DNA from: ZC4RG20 sp964553875
GTDB lineage: Bacteria; Pseudomonadota; Gammaproteobacteria; Steroidobacterales; Rariloculaceae
Reading direction: 5' to 3'
DNA: 27,467 nt
Assembly: GCA_964553875.1 (NCBI GenBank)
Contig: CAZKNH010000046.1
Coordinates: 1 to 27,467 of the forward strand
The translations under genes were made by a program, and so were the position numbers. Shown here piece by piece: positions 9,277 through 17,933 of the stretch (positions within the stretch are counted from its first letter, which is position 1; each line of letters opens with the position of its first letter). Under the pieces are notes generated by a model. The model did no database searches. It was given only the letters and a program-made list of their open reading frames with translations, and was not told the origin of the DNA.

Positions 9277-9306
9277 TTGACCCCCGGCCGCCGACGCCGA
9301 CATACT
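9277..9306 (+). promoter_or_regulatory. trp operon promoter (sigma-70 type)
   Basis: TTGACC (9277-9282, five of six consensus bases) and CATACT (9301-9306, four of six) are separated by 18 bases. The start of transcription predicted 6-9 bases past the -10 falls at about 9312-9315, on or just before the trpL ATG. I see no sequence resembling the enterobacterial TrpR operator here, so attenuation may be the main control; absence of an operator is not proof. Confidence 0.65.
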
Positions 9307-9314
9307 TCGCCTCC

Positions 9315-9401
9315 ATGAACGGCCCGAGCGTGCATCGTCAGAACTCCGCCCGCTGGTGGTGGCGACTCTCACCACCGGAGAGGGTAGTGCGCGCCGGGTG
9401 A
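9315..9401 (+). CDS. trpL: trp operon leader peptide (28 aa, Trp-Trp-Trp)
   Basis: A 28-codon ORF, too short for ordinary gene calling, lies between the trp promoter and trpE. Codons 14-16 (9354-9362) are three consecutive TGG codons flanked by Arg (ARWWWRL), the mark of a tryptophan-sensing leader peptide. The peptide otherwise looks functionless and ends RVVRAG. The Trp codons form the 5' arm of a hairpin with CACCACC just downstream, as in known trp attenuators. There is no Shine-Dalgarno, and the promoter places the transcript start at or a few bases before the ATG, so it would be translated as a leaderless message. Stalling at the Trp codons under tryptophan shortage is the inferred function. 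Confidence 0.85.
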   Translation: MNGPSVHRQNSARWWWRLSPPERVVRAG

Positions 9402-9512
9402 GCCCGGGACGACCGAAGCGCGAAACCGACGAAGTCGTTCCGCAAGCCACCCAGACGACGGGCAGAAACTAACGAGCCCGTCGCGTCAGAATCCGAGCAA
9501 AACCCGTCTCCG
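9344..9512 (+). promoter_or_regulatory. trp transcription attenuator: competing stems 1:2 and 2:3
   Basis: Stem 1:2 pairs GGTGGTG of the Trp codons (9355-9361) with CACCACC (9370-9376), and extends by CTCC (9344-9347) with GGAG (9377-9380) across a 7-base bulge. Stem 2:3, the antiterminator, pairs CGGAGAGGGT (9376-9385) with ACCCGTCTCCG (9502-9512), giving ten base pairs and one bulged G at 9506. The two stems share GGAG and so exclude each other, and 2:3 consumes the 5' arm of the terminator. A ribosome stalled at the Trp codons would mask arm 1 and favour 2:3 (read-through). Otherwise 1:2 and the terminator form. An 8-bp hairpin (9456-9463 with 9476-9483) lies between arms 2 and 3 and could bring them together. 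Confidence 0.82.
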
Positions 9513-9537
9513 CCGAAACCGGAGGCGGGTTTTTTTT
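9502..9537 (+). terminator. trp attenuator terminator (stem 3:4 plus U-run)
   Basis: ACCCGTCTCCG (9502-9512) pairs with CGGAGGCGGGT (9520-9530) over 11 base pairs with one G-T wobble and a 7-base loop. A run of eight T (9530-9537) follows, then G and more T. This is a textbook intrinsic terminator sitting 31 bases before the trpE ATG, where termination makes sense only as attenuation. Confidence 0.9.
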
Positions 9538-9568
9538 GTTTTGGTAGTCCGAAAATCGAGAGCATCCC

Positions 9569-10950
9569 ATGGAGTCCCCGTTCGACATCGCGGCCGACCT
9601 CGACACGCCGGTATCGGCCTATATCAAGCTCGAGCCGTTCAAGCCGTGTTTCCTGCTCGAGAGCGTCGAGAGCGCGGAGCGGCTCGCGCGCTATTCGTTT
9701 CTCGGCTTAGGCAGCGGCCTGACGCTCGAGATCCGCGCCGACGGCGTGCGGCGAAACGGGGTCACGCTGCCGCGCCCGAGCGGCCTCGACGAATGGCTTC
9801 TGCTGATGCGCGACGCGCTCGCCGCGAGCCCGAAGCTCGAGCCCGCGATCGACGGGCTGCCGTTCACCGGCGGGCTCGTCGGCGCGGCCGGCTACGACGT
9901 CGTGCGTTACTTCGAGCGGCTGCCCCCGAACCGCGCCGAGCTCCCCGGGCTCCCCGAGGCCGTGTTCGTCGCGCCCGAGTCGCTGCTCGTGTTCGATCAT
10001 CTGACGCGCCGCGTCGCGCTGCTCCATGCCGGGAGCGAGGCCGAGCGGCGGGCGCTGCGGGCCGAGGTCGTGCGCGCGCTCCGCGGCGGCATCGCCCCCA
10101 GGGCGCGCACCGGGAGCTTCTCGCCGGCGGAGCCGAGCTTCTCGCGCGTTTCGTTCCTCGACGCGGTCGAGCGCGCGAAACGCTACATCGCGGCCGGCGA
10201 CATCTATCAGATCGTGCTGTCGGAGCGCTTCAGCGGCCGCACCGATCTCGATCCTTTCCAGACCTACCGCGGCTTGAGGCTCTTGAACCCGTCGCCGTAC
10301 ATGTACTTCTTCGAGCTCGGCAAGCTGTCGATCGCGGGATCCTCCCCCGAGGCGCTCGTCCGGCTCGACCGCGGGCAGGCGAGCCTCCGGCCGATCGCCG
10401 GCACCCGCCCGCGCGGCGCGACCCCCGAAGAGGATCTCGCGCTCGAGCAGGAGCTCGTCGCCGACCCAAAGGAGAACGCCGAGCACGTGATGCTCGTCGA
10501 CCTCGCGCGGAACGACCTCGGCCGCGTGGCGCGCGCCGGCTCCGTGCACGTCGACCCCTACAAGAGCATCGAGCGCTACAGCCACGTGATGCACATGGTG
10601 AGCGGCGTGAAGGGCGTGCTCGCGCCCGGCCGCGACGCGTTCGATCTGTTCGCGGCGGCGTTTCCGGCCGGCACGCTCGTCGGCGCGCCGAAGGTGCGTG
10701 CCATGGAGCTGATCGCGGAGCTCGAGCCCGTCGCGCGCGGGCTCTACGGCGGCACGGTCGGCTATTTCGGCACGAACGGCAACATGGACCAGGCGATCAC
10801 GATCCGCACGATCGTGTTCGACGGCGACGAGTACAGTTTCCAGGCGGGCGCGGGCATCGTCGCCGATAGCGTCCCGGACAACGAGTACCGCGAGGTGCTC
10901 GCGAAGAGCGCGATCCTGCGCAAGGCGCTCGAGCTCGCGGAGGAAGGATT

Positions 10951-10954
<4 letters not shown>
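9569..10954 (+). CDS. trpE: Anthranilate synthase component I
   Basis: Converts chorismate to anthranilate using ammonia delivered by TrpG, the first committed step of tryptophan synthesis. At 461 residues it is on the short side for TrpE (about 490-520). The N-terminal LLES motif (29-32) that forms part of the tryptophan feedback site is present, so end-product inhibition is expected. Chorismate-binding signatures are intact: RPIAGTRPRG (274-283), ENAEHVMLVDLARNDLGRV beginning at 302, GAPKVRAME (372-380) and the C-terminal AGAGIVADSVPDNEY. The ATG at 9569 follows the attenuator and has only a weak purine-rich GAGAG site. The TGA overlaps the trpG GTG by four bases. Confidence 0.96.
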
Positions 10955-11549
<595 letters not shown>

Positions 11550-11550
<1 letters not shown>

Positions 11551-12596
11551 TGAGTGCGCTCGACTTCCGTCCGTCCGAGCTTCTCGAGCGAATCGCGGCG
11601 GGCCGCCACCTCGAAGAGCCGGAGGCCGATCGGCTGCTCTGCGCGATGGCCGACGGCAGCCTCCCCCCGCCGCTCGCCGGCGCGATCCTCGTCGCGCTCC
11701 GGATGAAGGGCGAATGCGCCGCCGAGATCCGCGGCTTCGCGACCGCGATGCGGCGGCTCGCGCTGCGGCCGGAGCTGCCCGAAGGCCGGTCGTACGTCGA
11801 CATCGTCGGCACCGGCGGCGACGGCTCCGGAAGCCTCAATCTCTCGACGGGCAGCGCGCTGCTTGCCGCGGCGTGCGGCGCGGCCGTCGTGAAGCACGGC
11901 AACCGCTCCGTGTCGAGCCGCTCGGGCGCCGCCGACGTGCTCGCCGCGCTCGGCCTGCCGGTGCCGCTCGACGAGCGCCAGGCCGGCGAGTGCTTCGCGG
12001 CGCACGGCTTCACGTTCCTGTTCGCGCCGCACTACCACCCGGCGATGAAGCAGATCGGCCCGGTGCGGGCGGCGCTCGGCGTGCGCACGGTGTTCAACAT
12101 TTTGGGACCGCTGTCGAACCCGGCCGCGCCGCCGTATCACGTGATCGGCGCGTTCAGCGAGCCGATGGCGGCGCTGATGGCCGAGACCTTGTCCGGCATG
12201 GGCGTCGAGCGCGCGTTCGTCGTCCACGGAGCGGGGGGCTGGGACGAGGCGACGCCGATCGGCCCGTTCGTCTGCTTCGACGTGCGGCCCGGCCGCGTCG
12301 AGCGCACCGTGCGGGACCCGCAGGACTATGGCCTTGCGCGGTGCGCGCCGGACGCGCTCGTCGGCGGCGACGCCGCGGAGAACGCGGCGCGGCTCAAGGC
12401 GGCGCTCGCGGGCGAGGACAGCGCCGCGCACCGCGACGCGCTCGCGCTCGGTGCGGCGCTCGCGCTCGAGGTCACTGGGGTTGCGCGTGATGCGCGCGAA
12501 GGGATCGAGCGGGCGCGGGCCGCGATCGAGGACGGCTCCGCGGCGCGGCTCGTCGAGCGGCTCGCGAGCGTCGAGCGACCAAGGGCCGAGGCATGA
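11550..12596 (+). CDS. trpD: Anthranilate phosphoribosyltransferase
   Basis: Transfers the phosphoribosyl group from PRPP to anthranilate. The 348-residue chain has the family PRPP/metal motif GTGGDGSGSLNLST (87-100) and KHGNRSVSSRSGAADVL (115-131), followed by HPAMKQIGPVRAALGVRTVFNILGPL split over 200-225. The ATG at 11550 shares its A with the trpG TGA and is preceded by AAAGGAG (11536-11542). A much longer frame is open upstream inside trpG, but the ribosome site and family N-terminus (a helical lead into LLERIAAGRHLEEPEA) fix this start. The last four bases overlap trpC as ATGA, so translation is probably coupled. Confidence 0.96.
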
Positions 12597-13429
12597 GCGG
12601 GCTTCTCGAGCGCATGGCCAATTCGAGCCGGGAGCGCGTGCGTGCGGCGCGGGCCGTCGAGTCCGAAGGTGCGCTGCTTGCACGGGCCGTCGCGACGCCG
12701 CCGCCGCCGCCGCTCTCGCTCGGGACGTTCGACGTGATCGCGGAGTTGAAGCTCAGGAGCCCATCGGCGGGCGGGCTCGCGCGGGCCGGGCTCGACCGCG
12801 ACGCCCAGGTCGCCGCGTACGCTTCGGGTGGCGCGGCTGCCGTGTCCGTGCTGACCGAGCCGTCGGAGTTCGGCGGCTCGCTCGAGCACCTCACGGACGC
12901 GGCGGCGCTCCTTGCGCCGCACGGCCGGCCGGTCATGCGCAAGGACTTCCTGACGGACCCGTATCAGGTCATCGAGGCGCGCGCCGCCGGCGCCGGCGGC
13001 GTGCTGATCATCGTGACGATGCTGTCCGACGACGAGGTCCGCGCGCTCCTCGCGGCCGCCCGCGAGCTCGGACTTTTCGCGCTGCTCGAGGCGTTCGACG
13101 CGGACGACCTCGAACGGATCGCGGCGCTCGACGTGCCGCCCGGATCGCCGCCCGTGCTCGCCGGCGTGAACTGCCGGAACCTGCGCACGCTCGACGTCGA
13201 CTTCGGCCGCTTCGCCGCGCTCGCGCCGCACCTGCCGGCGCACTTGCCGGCGGTCGCCGAGAGCGGCGTCGATGGTCCCGACGACGTGCGCACGGTCGCG
13301 GCCGCAGGCTACCGGCTCGCGCTCGTCGGCTCCGCGTTGATGCGCGCAGCCGAGCCGCAACGCGCGCTCGCGGATCTGGTCGCGGCCGGACGCGCGGCCG
13401 TCGCGGAGGCGAGGCCGGCATGTTCGTGA
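12593..13429 (+). CDS. trpC: Indole-3-glycerol-phosphate synthase
   Basis: Closes the indole ring by decarboxylating and dehydrating 1-(2-carboxyphenylamino)-1-deoxyribulose 5-phosphate. The 278-residue TIM barrel keeps the known catalytic residues: Glu51 and Lys53 in IAELKLRSPS, Lys117 in RKDF, Glu166 in LLEAF, Asn196 in VNCRNL and Glu223/Ser224 in AESG. A proline run (five consecutive, 36-40) sits in the loop after the N-terminal helix. The start overlaps the trpD stop by four bases and the stop overlaps trpF by ten. TrpC and TrpF are separate proteins here, unlike the enteric TrpC-TrpF fusion. Confidence 0.96.
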   Translation: MSGLLERMANSSRERVRAARAVESEGALLARAVATPPPPPLSLGTFDVIAELKLRSPSAGGLARAGLDRDAQVAAYASGGAAAVSVLTEPSEFGGSLEHLTDAAALLAPHGRPVMRKDFLTDPYQVIEARAAGAGGVLIIVTMLSDDEVRALLAAARELGLFALLEAFDADDLERIAALDVPPGSPPVLAGVNCRNLRTLDVDFGRFAALAPHLPAHLPAVAESGVDGPDDVRTVAAAGYRLALVGSALMRAAEPQRALADLVAAGRAAVAEARPACS

Positions 13430-14034
13430 AGATCTGCGGGATCACGGCGGTCGACGCGCTCGACGCGGCGGTTGAAGCGGGCGCGGACGCGGTCGGCTTC
13501 GTGTTCGCGCCGTCGCCGCGACAGGTGTCGCCGCGCGATGCCCATGCGCTCGCCGCGGATCTGCCGAAGCACGTGCTCAAGGTCGCCGTGTTCCGGCATC
13601 CGGCGCCCGCGCTCGTCGCGGAGGTGCTCGAGACGCTCGAGCCCGACTGGGTGCAGACCGACGCTCGAGACTTCGCCTCGCTCGAGCTGCCGGCGAGCTG
13701 CCGTGCGATGCCGGTCTTCAGAAGCGGTGCGGTGCCGGCGGGACCTCTGCCGCCGCGGCTCCTTTACGAGGGACCGGTCAGCGGCAGCGGACGGACCGCG
13801 GACTGGCACGAGGCATGCGCGCTCGCGAAGCGTACCGAGCTGGTGCTCGCGGGCGGCCTCGGCATCGACAACGTGGCCGATGCGATTCGGGCCGTGCGGC
13901 CGTGGGGCGTCGACGTCTCGAGCGGCGTCGAGCGCGAGCGCGGCAGAAAGGATCCGAAGAAGATCGCGGAGTTCGTCGCGCGAGCACGCGCGGCGGCGGA
14001 CGAATTGGCAGGGCGCCCCGCGGAGGCGACCTGA
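13420..14034 (+). CDS. trpF: Phosphoribosylanthranilate isomerase
   Basis: Catalyses the Amadori rearrangement of phosphoribosylanthranilate, supplying the TrpC substrate. The 204-residue protein has the general base Cys6 in FVKICGIT and general acid Asp128 in GSGRTADW. Phosphate-binding LAGGL and GVDVSSGVE are near 143-172. GSGRTADW departs from the more common GTG...FDW form, and PDWVQTD replaces the usual VQLHG strand, but the key residues remain. The ATG at 13420 lies inside trpC in another frame, with GGAGG in GCGGAGGCGAGG about ten bases upstream. A longer frame open upstream is a shadow of trpC and trpD. Confidence 0.94.
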   Translation: MFVKICGITAVDALDAAVEAGADAVGFVFAPSPRQVSPRDAHALAADLPKHVLKVAVFRHPAPALVAEVLETLEPDWVQTDARDFASLELPASCRAMPVFRSGAVPAGPLPPRLLYEGPVSGSGRTADWHEACALAKRTELVLAGGLGIDNVADAIRAVRPWGVDVSSGVERERGRKDPKKIAEFVARARAAADELAGRPAEAT

Positions 14035-14067
14035 TTCTGCGCGGCCGCCGGCCGCGAGGAGGGAAAC

Positions 14068-15315
14068 GTGCAATTCGATCGCGAGGAACGCGAAGCGCTG
14101 CTCGACGCGCTGCTCGAAGGCCGGTTACCGGACGCAGCAGGGCGCTTCGGGCCGTTCGGGGGACGCTACGTCCCCGAGACTCTGATGGCGGCCGTCACGC
14201 GACTCGAAGAGGGCGTGCGCACGGTGCTGCGCTCGCGCGAGTTCGAGGAGCGGCTCGCGGCCGAGCTCCGCGACTGGGTCGGGCGGCCGACCGCGCTGAC
14301 GCCGGCGCCCGAGCTCGGCCGCCGCTGGGGCGCGGAAGTGTTCTTGAAGCGCGAGGATCTCGCGCATACCGGCGCACACAAAATCAACAACGCGATCGGA
14401 CAGGCGCTGCTCGCGCAGCAGCTCGGCGCGAAGCGGATCGTCGCCGAGACCGGCGCCGGGCAGCACGGCGTCGCGTCCGCGGCCGCGTGCGCGCGCGTCG
14501 GCCTGCCGTGCACGGTCTACATGGGCGCGGTCGACGTCGCACGGCAGGCGCCGAACGTCGATCGGATGCGCCGGCTCGGCGCGACCGTCGTGCCGGTCGA
14601 GTCGGGAGACCGGACGCTCCGCGCCGCGATCGACGAGGCGATCCGCGACTGGGTCTCGGACCCCGAGGGCACGTACTACCTGATCGGCTCAGCGATCGGT
14701 CCGCATCCGTACCCGTACCTCGTGCGGGAGCTGCAGGCCGTGATCGGCCGCGAGGCGCGCGCGCAGATCACGGAGCGTGCGGGCCTGCCGGACGCGGTCT
14801 TCGCGTGCGTCGGCGGCGGCTCGAACGCGATCGGGCTCTTCCACGGCTTTCTCGCCGACCGCAACGTGAAGCTCTTCGGCGTCGAGGCCGGCGGCCGCGG
14901 CACCGCGCTCGGCGATCACTCGGCGACGTTGTCCGCCGGGCGGCCCGGCGTGCTGCACGGCAACTACTCGATGCTCCTCTACGACGACGACGGGCTGATT
15001 CACGAGACGCATTCGGTCTCGGCCGGGCTCGACTATCCCGGCGTCGGCCCCGAGCACGCGCTGCTCAAGAGCATCGGCCGCGTCGAGTACGTGACGGCGA
15101 GCGACGACGAGGCGCTCGCCGCGCTCGACGAATGCTGCGAGGCCGAGGGCATCCTGCCGGCGCTCGAAAGCTCGCACGCGCTCGCCGGCGCGCGCCGCTG
15201 GGCGCTGGCGAACCGCGGCGCGCGGATCCTGATCGGCCTTTCGGGCCGCGGCGACAAGGACATGCCGATCCTCGCGCAATACCCCGTTCGGAAGGAGGGC
15301 ACCGATGTCGCTTGA
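14068..15315 (+). CDS. trpB: Tryptophan synthase beta chain
   Basis: PLP enzyme that joins indole to serine to give tryptophan. The 415-residue TrpB1-type protein has the PLP lysine Lys105 in HTGAHKINN, catalytic Glu127 in AETGAGQHG and the phosphate-binding GGGSNAIG (249-256). The N-terminal GRFGPFGGRYVPETLM is classic. The GTG start at 14068 is backed by GAGGAGGG (14056-14063), the best ribosome site in the operon. The 33-base gap before it is the largest between trp genes downstream of trpE. The last 11 bases overlap trpA, fitting equal production of the alpha and beta chains for the alpha2beta2 complex. Confidence 0.97.
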   Translation: MQFDREEREALLDALLEGRLPDAAGRFGPFGGRYVPETLMAAVTRLEEGVRTVLRSREFEERLAAELRDWVGRPTALTPAPELGRRWGAEVFLKREDLAHTGAHKINNAIGQALLAQQLGAKRIVAETGAGQHGVASAAACARVGLPCTVYMGAVDVARQAPNVDRMRRLGATVVPVESGDRTLRAAIDEAIRDWVSDPEGTYYLIGSAIGPHPYPYLVRELQAVIGREARAQITERAGLPDAVFACVGGGSNAIGLFHGFLADRNVKLFGVEAGGRGTALGDHSATLSAGRPGVLHGNYSMLLYDDDGLIHETHSVSAGLDYPGVGPEHALLKSIGRVEYVTASDDEALAALDECCEAEGILPALESSHALAGARRWALANRGARILIGLSGRGDKDMPILAQYPVRKEGTDVA

Positions 15316-16075
15316 GCCGCGCGAACGGATCCGTCGAGCGATCGAGTCGAGCGACGGCCCCGCGCTCGTCGCGTTCGTGACCGCGGGGTATCCGGACCCG
15401 CGGCGATTCCTCGAGGACCTGCGCACGATCGCCGACGTCGCCGACGCGGTCGAAATCGGCGTGCCGTTCTCGGACCCGATGGCGGACGGCGTGACGATCC
15501 AGCGCTCGAGCCGCGCGGCGATCGAGCACGGCGTGACGTTGCGCTGGATCTTCGACGAGCTGGCGCGCCGCGAGTTCGAGCTCGGTGCGCCGGTCCTCCT
15601 GATGAGCTATCTGAATCCGCTCCTCGCGTTCGGCTACGAGGCGCTCGCGAAGCGCGCGGCCGAGACCGGCGTCGCCGGCTTCATCGTTCCCGATCTGCCG
15701 TACGAGGAGAGCGCGCCGCTCAGGAGCGCGCTCGACGCTCGAGGTCTCGCGCTCGTGCAGCTCGTGACGCCGGCGACGCCGCGCTCGCGCCTCGGCGAGC
15801 TCGCGGCCGCGAGCTCGGGCTTCGTCTATGCGGTGACGCGCACCGGCATCACCGGCGCGGGCGGGCTGCCGTCCGAGCTCGCCGACTACCTCGCGGCGGT
15901 GAAGGCGGCCTCGAGCCTCCCGGTCTGCGCGGGCTTCGGCGTCCGCGAACGTGCGCAGGTCGAGCTGATCGGCCGACATGCGGATGGTGTGATCGTCGGA
16001 TCCGCGCTCGTCGAGGTGCTCGAGCGCGGCGAGGATCCGGCGGCGTTCCTGCGGTCGCTGAAGTCGGCGGGATGA
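15305..16075 (+). CDS. trpA: Tryptophan synthase alpha chain
   Basis: Cleaves indole-3-glycerol phosphate to indole, which is channelled to TrpB. The 256-residue TIM barrel has catalytic Glu50 in VEIGVPFSDP and Asp61 in MADGVTIQ, the loop-6 segment YAVTRTGITGAGG, and the phosphate-binding VCAGFGVRE and GVIVGSALVE. It is a little shorter than the E. coli protein (268). The ATG lies in the trpB end behind GGAGGG. Its stop overlaps the start of a membrane phosphoesterase as ATGA, so the operon does not end here. Confidence 0.97.
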   Translation: MSLEPRERIRRAIESSDGPALVAFVTAGYPDPRRFLEDLRTIADVADAVEIGVPFSDPMADGVTIQRSSRAAIEHGVTLRWIFDELARREFELGAPVLLMSYLNPLLAFGYEALAKRAAETGVAGFIVPDLPYEESAPLRSALDARGLALVQLVTPATPRSRLGELAAASSGFVYAVTRTGITGAGGLPSELADYLAAVKAASSLPVCAGFGVRERAQVELIGRHADGVIVGSALVEVLERGEDPAAFLRSLKSAG

Positions 16076-17112
16076 GCGCAGGCTCGAGCGACGCTCCATC
16101 GGCCGCGAGAGTGCGCGGGGTCGCGGCGACGATCGTCGACGGAGTCGCGCTGCTCGCGGCGCTCGGCCTGCTTGCCGCGACCGCTGCGGCACTCGCCGCG
16201 AAGACCTGGTGGGGCTTCGAGCTGTTCGCGCACTTCAGGGCCCATTACGTGCTGCTCGCGCTCCCGCTCTGCGCGGCGCTCGTCGCGCTCGGGCGGCGGC
16301 GCGTCGCGGCCGTGCTTGCGCTCGCGATCGTGCCGAACGCGTGGCCGCTCCTGCCGTATCTGTCGGCCGCCGGGCCCGCGCCCGCGGCCGTCGCCGCGAA
16401 CGGATCGGGCCGTGCCTCCGACGCCGCATCAGCGACGGTGAAGCTCCTGGCCGTGAACGTCGAGTGGCGGAACCGCTCGTCCGAGCGGCTGCTCGAGCTG
16501 ATCCGCGCCGAATCGCCGGACGCGGTGCTCGTCGTCGAATACACCGACGAATGGGGCGCACGCCTCGAGCCGATCTTCGCCGACTATCCGTATCGGGTGC
16601 AGCTTCCGGACGAGCGTGCGTTCGGTATCGCGCTGCTGTCGCGGCTGCCGCTCCGCGACGTGCGCCCGTTCCTCCTCGAGTCGACGCCGGCGATCGACGC
16701 GACGCTCGTCGCGCCGGCCGGCGCGCTCAGGCTGATCGGCGTGCACCTCCGTCCGCCGACGGATCCGCGCTCCGCCGCCGAGCGCGACCGCCAGCTCGAT
16801 GCGCTCGCGGCGCTCGTCGCGCGCATCGACGGCCCGCTCGTCGTCGCCGGCGATTTCAACCTGACGCCATATTCGCCGTACTTCGAGGATCTCGTCGACG
16901 CGACCGGTCTTCGGGACTCGCGCACGGGCTCGGGCCCGGGCTTCACGTGGCCGTCGTTCTTCCCGCTGCTCGGCATTCCCATCGATCATTGCCTCGTGAG
17001 CCCGGACGTCCACGTCGCCGCGTTCCGGCGCCTGTCGGCTTTCGGCTCCGATCACTATCCGATCGTCGTCGAGCTCGCCGTGTCGGCGCCCGACCGGGAG
17101 ACGCTTCCTTGA
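16072..17112 (+). CDS. Membrane-anchored endonuclease/exonuclease/phosphatase family protein
   Basis: 346 residues. The N-terminal part has three hydrophobic segments (about 18-43, 58-74 and 77-98), then an Ala/Pro-rich linker, then an EEP domain from residue 122 to 338. Metal and catalytic residues are recognisable: Asn129 in VNVEW, Glu156 in VVEYTDE, His225 in GVHLRPP, GDFN (260-263), IDH (304-306) and GSDHYP (325-330). The enzyme should hydrolyse a phosphodiester or phosphomonoester, probably facing the periplasm. Similar membrane-tethered EEP proteins are common in proteobacteria, and their substrates are mostly unknown. It is translationally coupled to trpA by ATGA, so it is probably co-transcribed with trp, though no role in tryptophan synthesis is evident. 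Confidence 0.88.
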   Translation: MSAGSSDAPSAARVRGVAATIVDGVALLAALGLLAATAAALAAKTWWGFELFAHFRAHYVLLALPLCAALVALGRRRVAAVLALAIVPNAWPLLPYLSAAGPAPAAVAANGSGRASDAASATVKLLAVNVEWRNRSSERLLELIRAESPDAVLVVEYTDEWGARLEPIFADYPYRVQLPDERAFGIALLSRLPLRDVRPFLLESTPAIDATLVAPAGALRLIGVHLRPPTDPRSAAERDRQLDALAALVARIDGPLVVAGDFNLTPYSPYFEDLVDATGLRDSRTGSGPGFTWPSFFPLLGIPIDHCLVSPDVHVAAFRRLSAFGSDHYPIVVELAVSAPDRETLP

Positions 17113-17136
17113 CGACCGAGCGGTCGCCGAGATAAT
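17109..17136 (+). promoter_or_regulatory. Sigma-70 promoter for the orphan gene at 17205
   Basis: TTGACG (17109-17114) and GATAAT (17131-17136) each match consensus at five of six bases with a 16-base spacer. The -35 overlaps the stop codon of the EEP gene. Transcription would start near 17143, giving an untranslated leader of roughly 60 bases. Confidence 0.6.
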
Positions 17137-17204
17137 GCGCGGAGTCGCATTCGCCTGGCGCATCCCCGCCGGCGTTGCGGCCTGCAAAAAGAAGAAGAGG
17201 TCCC

Positions 17205-17933
17205 ATGGGTCGCTGGACACTTCAGAGCATCTCGGGCACCACATCGCCCTATAACGCCGAGACGATCGGCCACAATCTCAAGGTCAAGTTCACGCTTCGA
17301 TACGAGACTTCGGCGTTCGACTCGTTCAAGGAGCTGCCGATCCTCACCTGGAACGAGCAGTTCTTCATGATCGAGCACCACAAAGGCGAATGGTGGGAGT
17401 TCGCCGCGAACATGTACGAGCACAACCCGAGCTCTCGAACGCTCGAGATCTGGCCGAAGCGCTACCTCGTCGCGTACGACACCGCGCATGGCCAGCCGTT
17501 CCTGGGCAAAGGCAGCTCGCGGCTGCTCACGAAGAACGGAACGCCGGTCCAGGGAAAAGATCTCGGGCGCGCCAACAGTCCGCAGGAGAAGACCGACCGG
17601 GTGCGGCACTACCTCAAGAAGCACGGCGGGATCCTCGAGATCACCGTGCACGACATTCCGTCGATCAACAAGCCCGATGCGAGCACGCACAAGGAGCGTC
17701 TGCTGGTATTCGACTGCGGCTTCGCGGGGGGCGGACCGCGCTACAAAGGCGCGCAGTACCTCGATATGGACGGCAGCCGCCCGCAGTCGAGCTGGATCAT
17801 CGACTTCCAGCCGTCGGCCACCGTCCTCTCGCAGATCTTTCAGAAGAACACCATCGGGAAGCGCAAGGTCCCGGCCCCGCAATCCGTTGCGGCGCCGCGC
17901 GCACCGTGCTTCCTCTCCGGCGAGGTGATGTAG
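17205..17933 (+). CDS. Orphan protein of unknown function
   Basis: I do not recognise this 242-residue protein. It has no signal peptide or membrane segment. It is rich in aromatic residues and charged turns (KGEWWEFAANMY, RTLEIWPKRYLVAYD) and looks like a soluble beta-rich fold, with a Lys/Pro-rich C-terminal tail. ATG 17205 was chosen over an in-frame TTG at 17175 because AAGAAGAGG lies just upstream and the extra residues would be the translation of that site. Base composition in sampled stretches (53-65% G+C) is lower than in neighbouring genes, hinting at different codon selection or later acquisition. It has its own strong promoter-like signal and is followed on the same strand by the CinA-like gene. 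Confidence 0.8.
   Translation: MGRWTLQSISGTTSPYNAETIGHNLKVKFTLRYETSAFDSFKELPILTWNEQFFMIEHHKGEWWEFAANMYEHNPSSRTLEIWPKRYLVAYDTAHGQPFLGKGSSRLLTKNGTPVQGKDLGRANSPQEKTDRVRHYLKKHGGILEITVHDIPSINKPDASTHKERLLVFDCGFAGGGPRYKGAQYLDMDGSRPQSSWIIDFQPSATVLSQIFQKNTIGKRKVPAPQSVAAPRAPCFLSGEVM

Noticed and set aside
8028..9335. Long minus-strand frames opposite the SLC13 permease
   Set aside because: Arg/Ala/His-rich low-complexity translations typical of antisense frames in GC-rich DNA; the plus-strand permease has clear family motifs.
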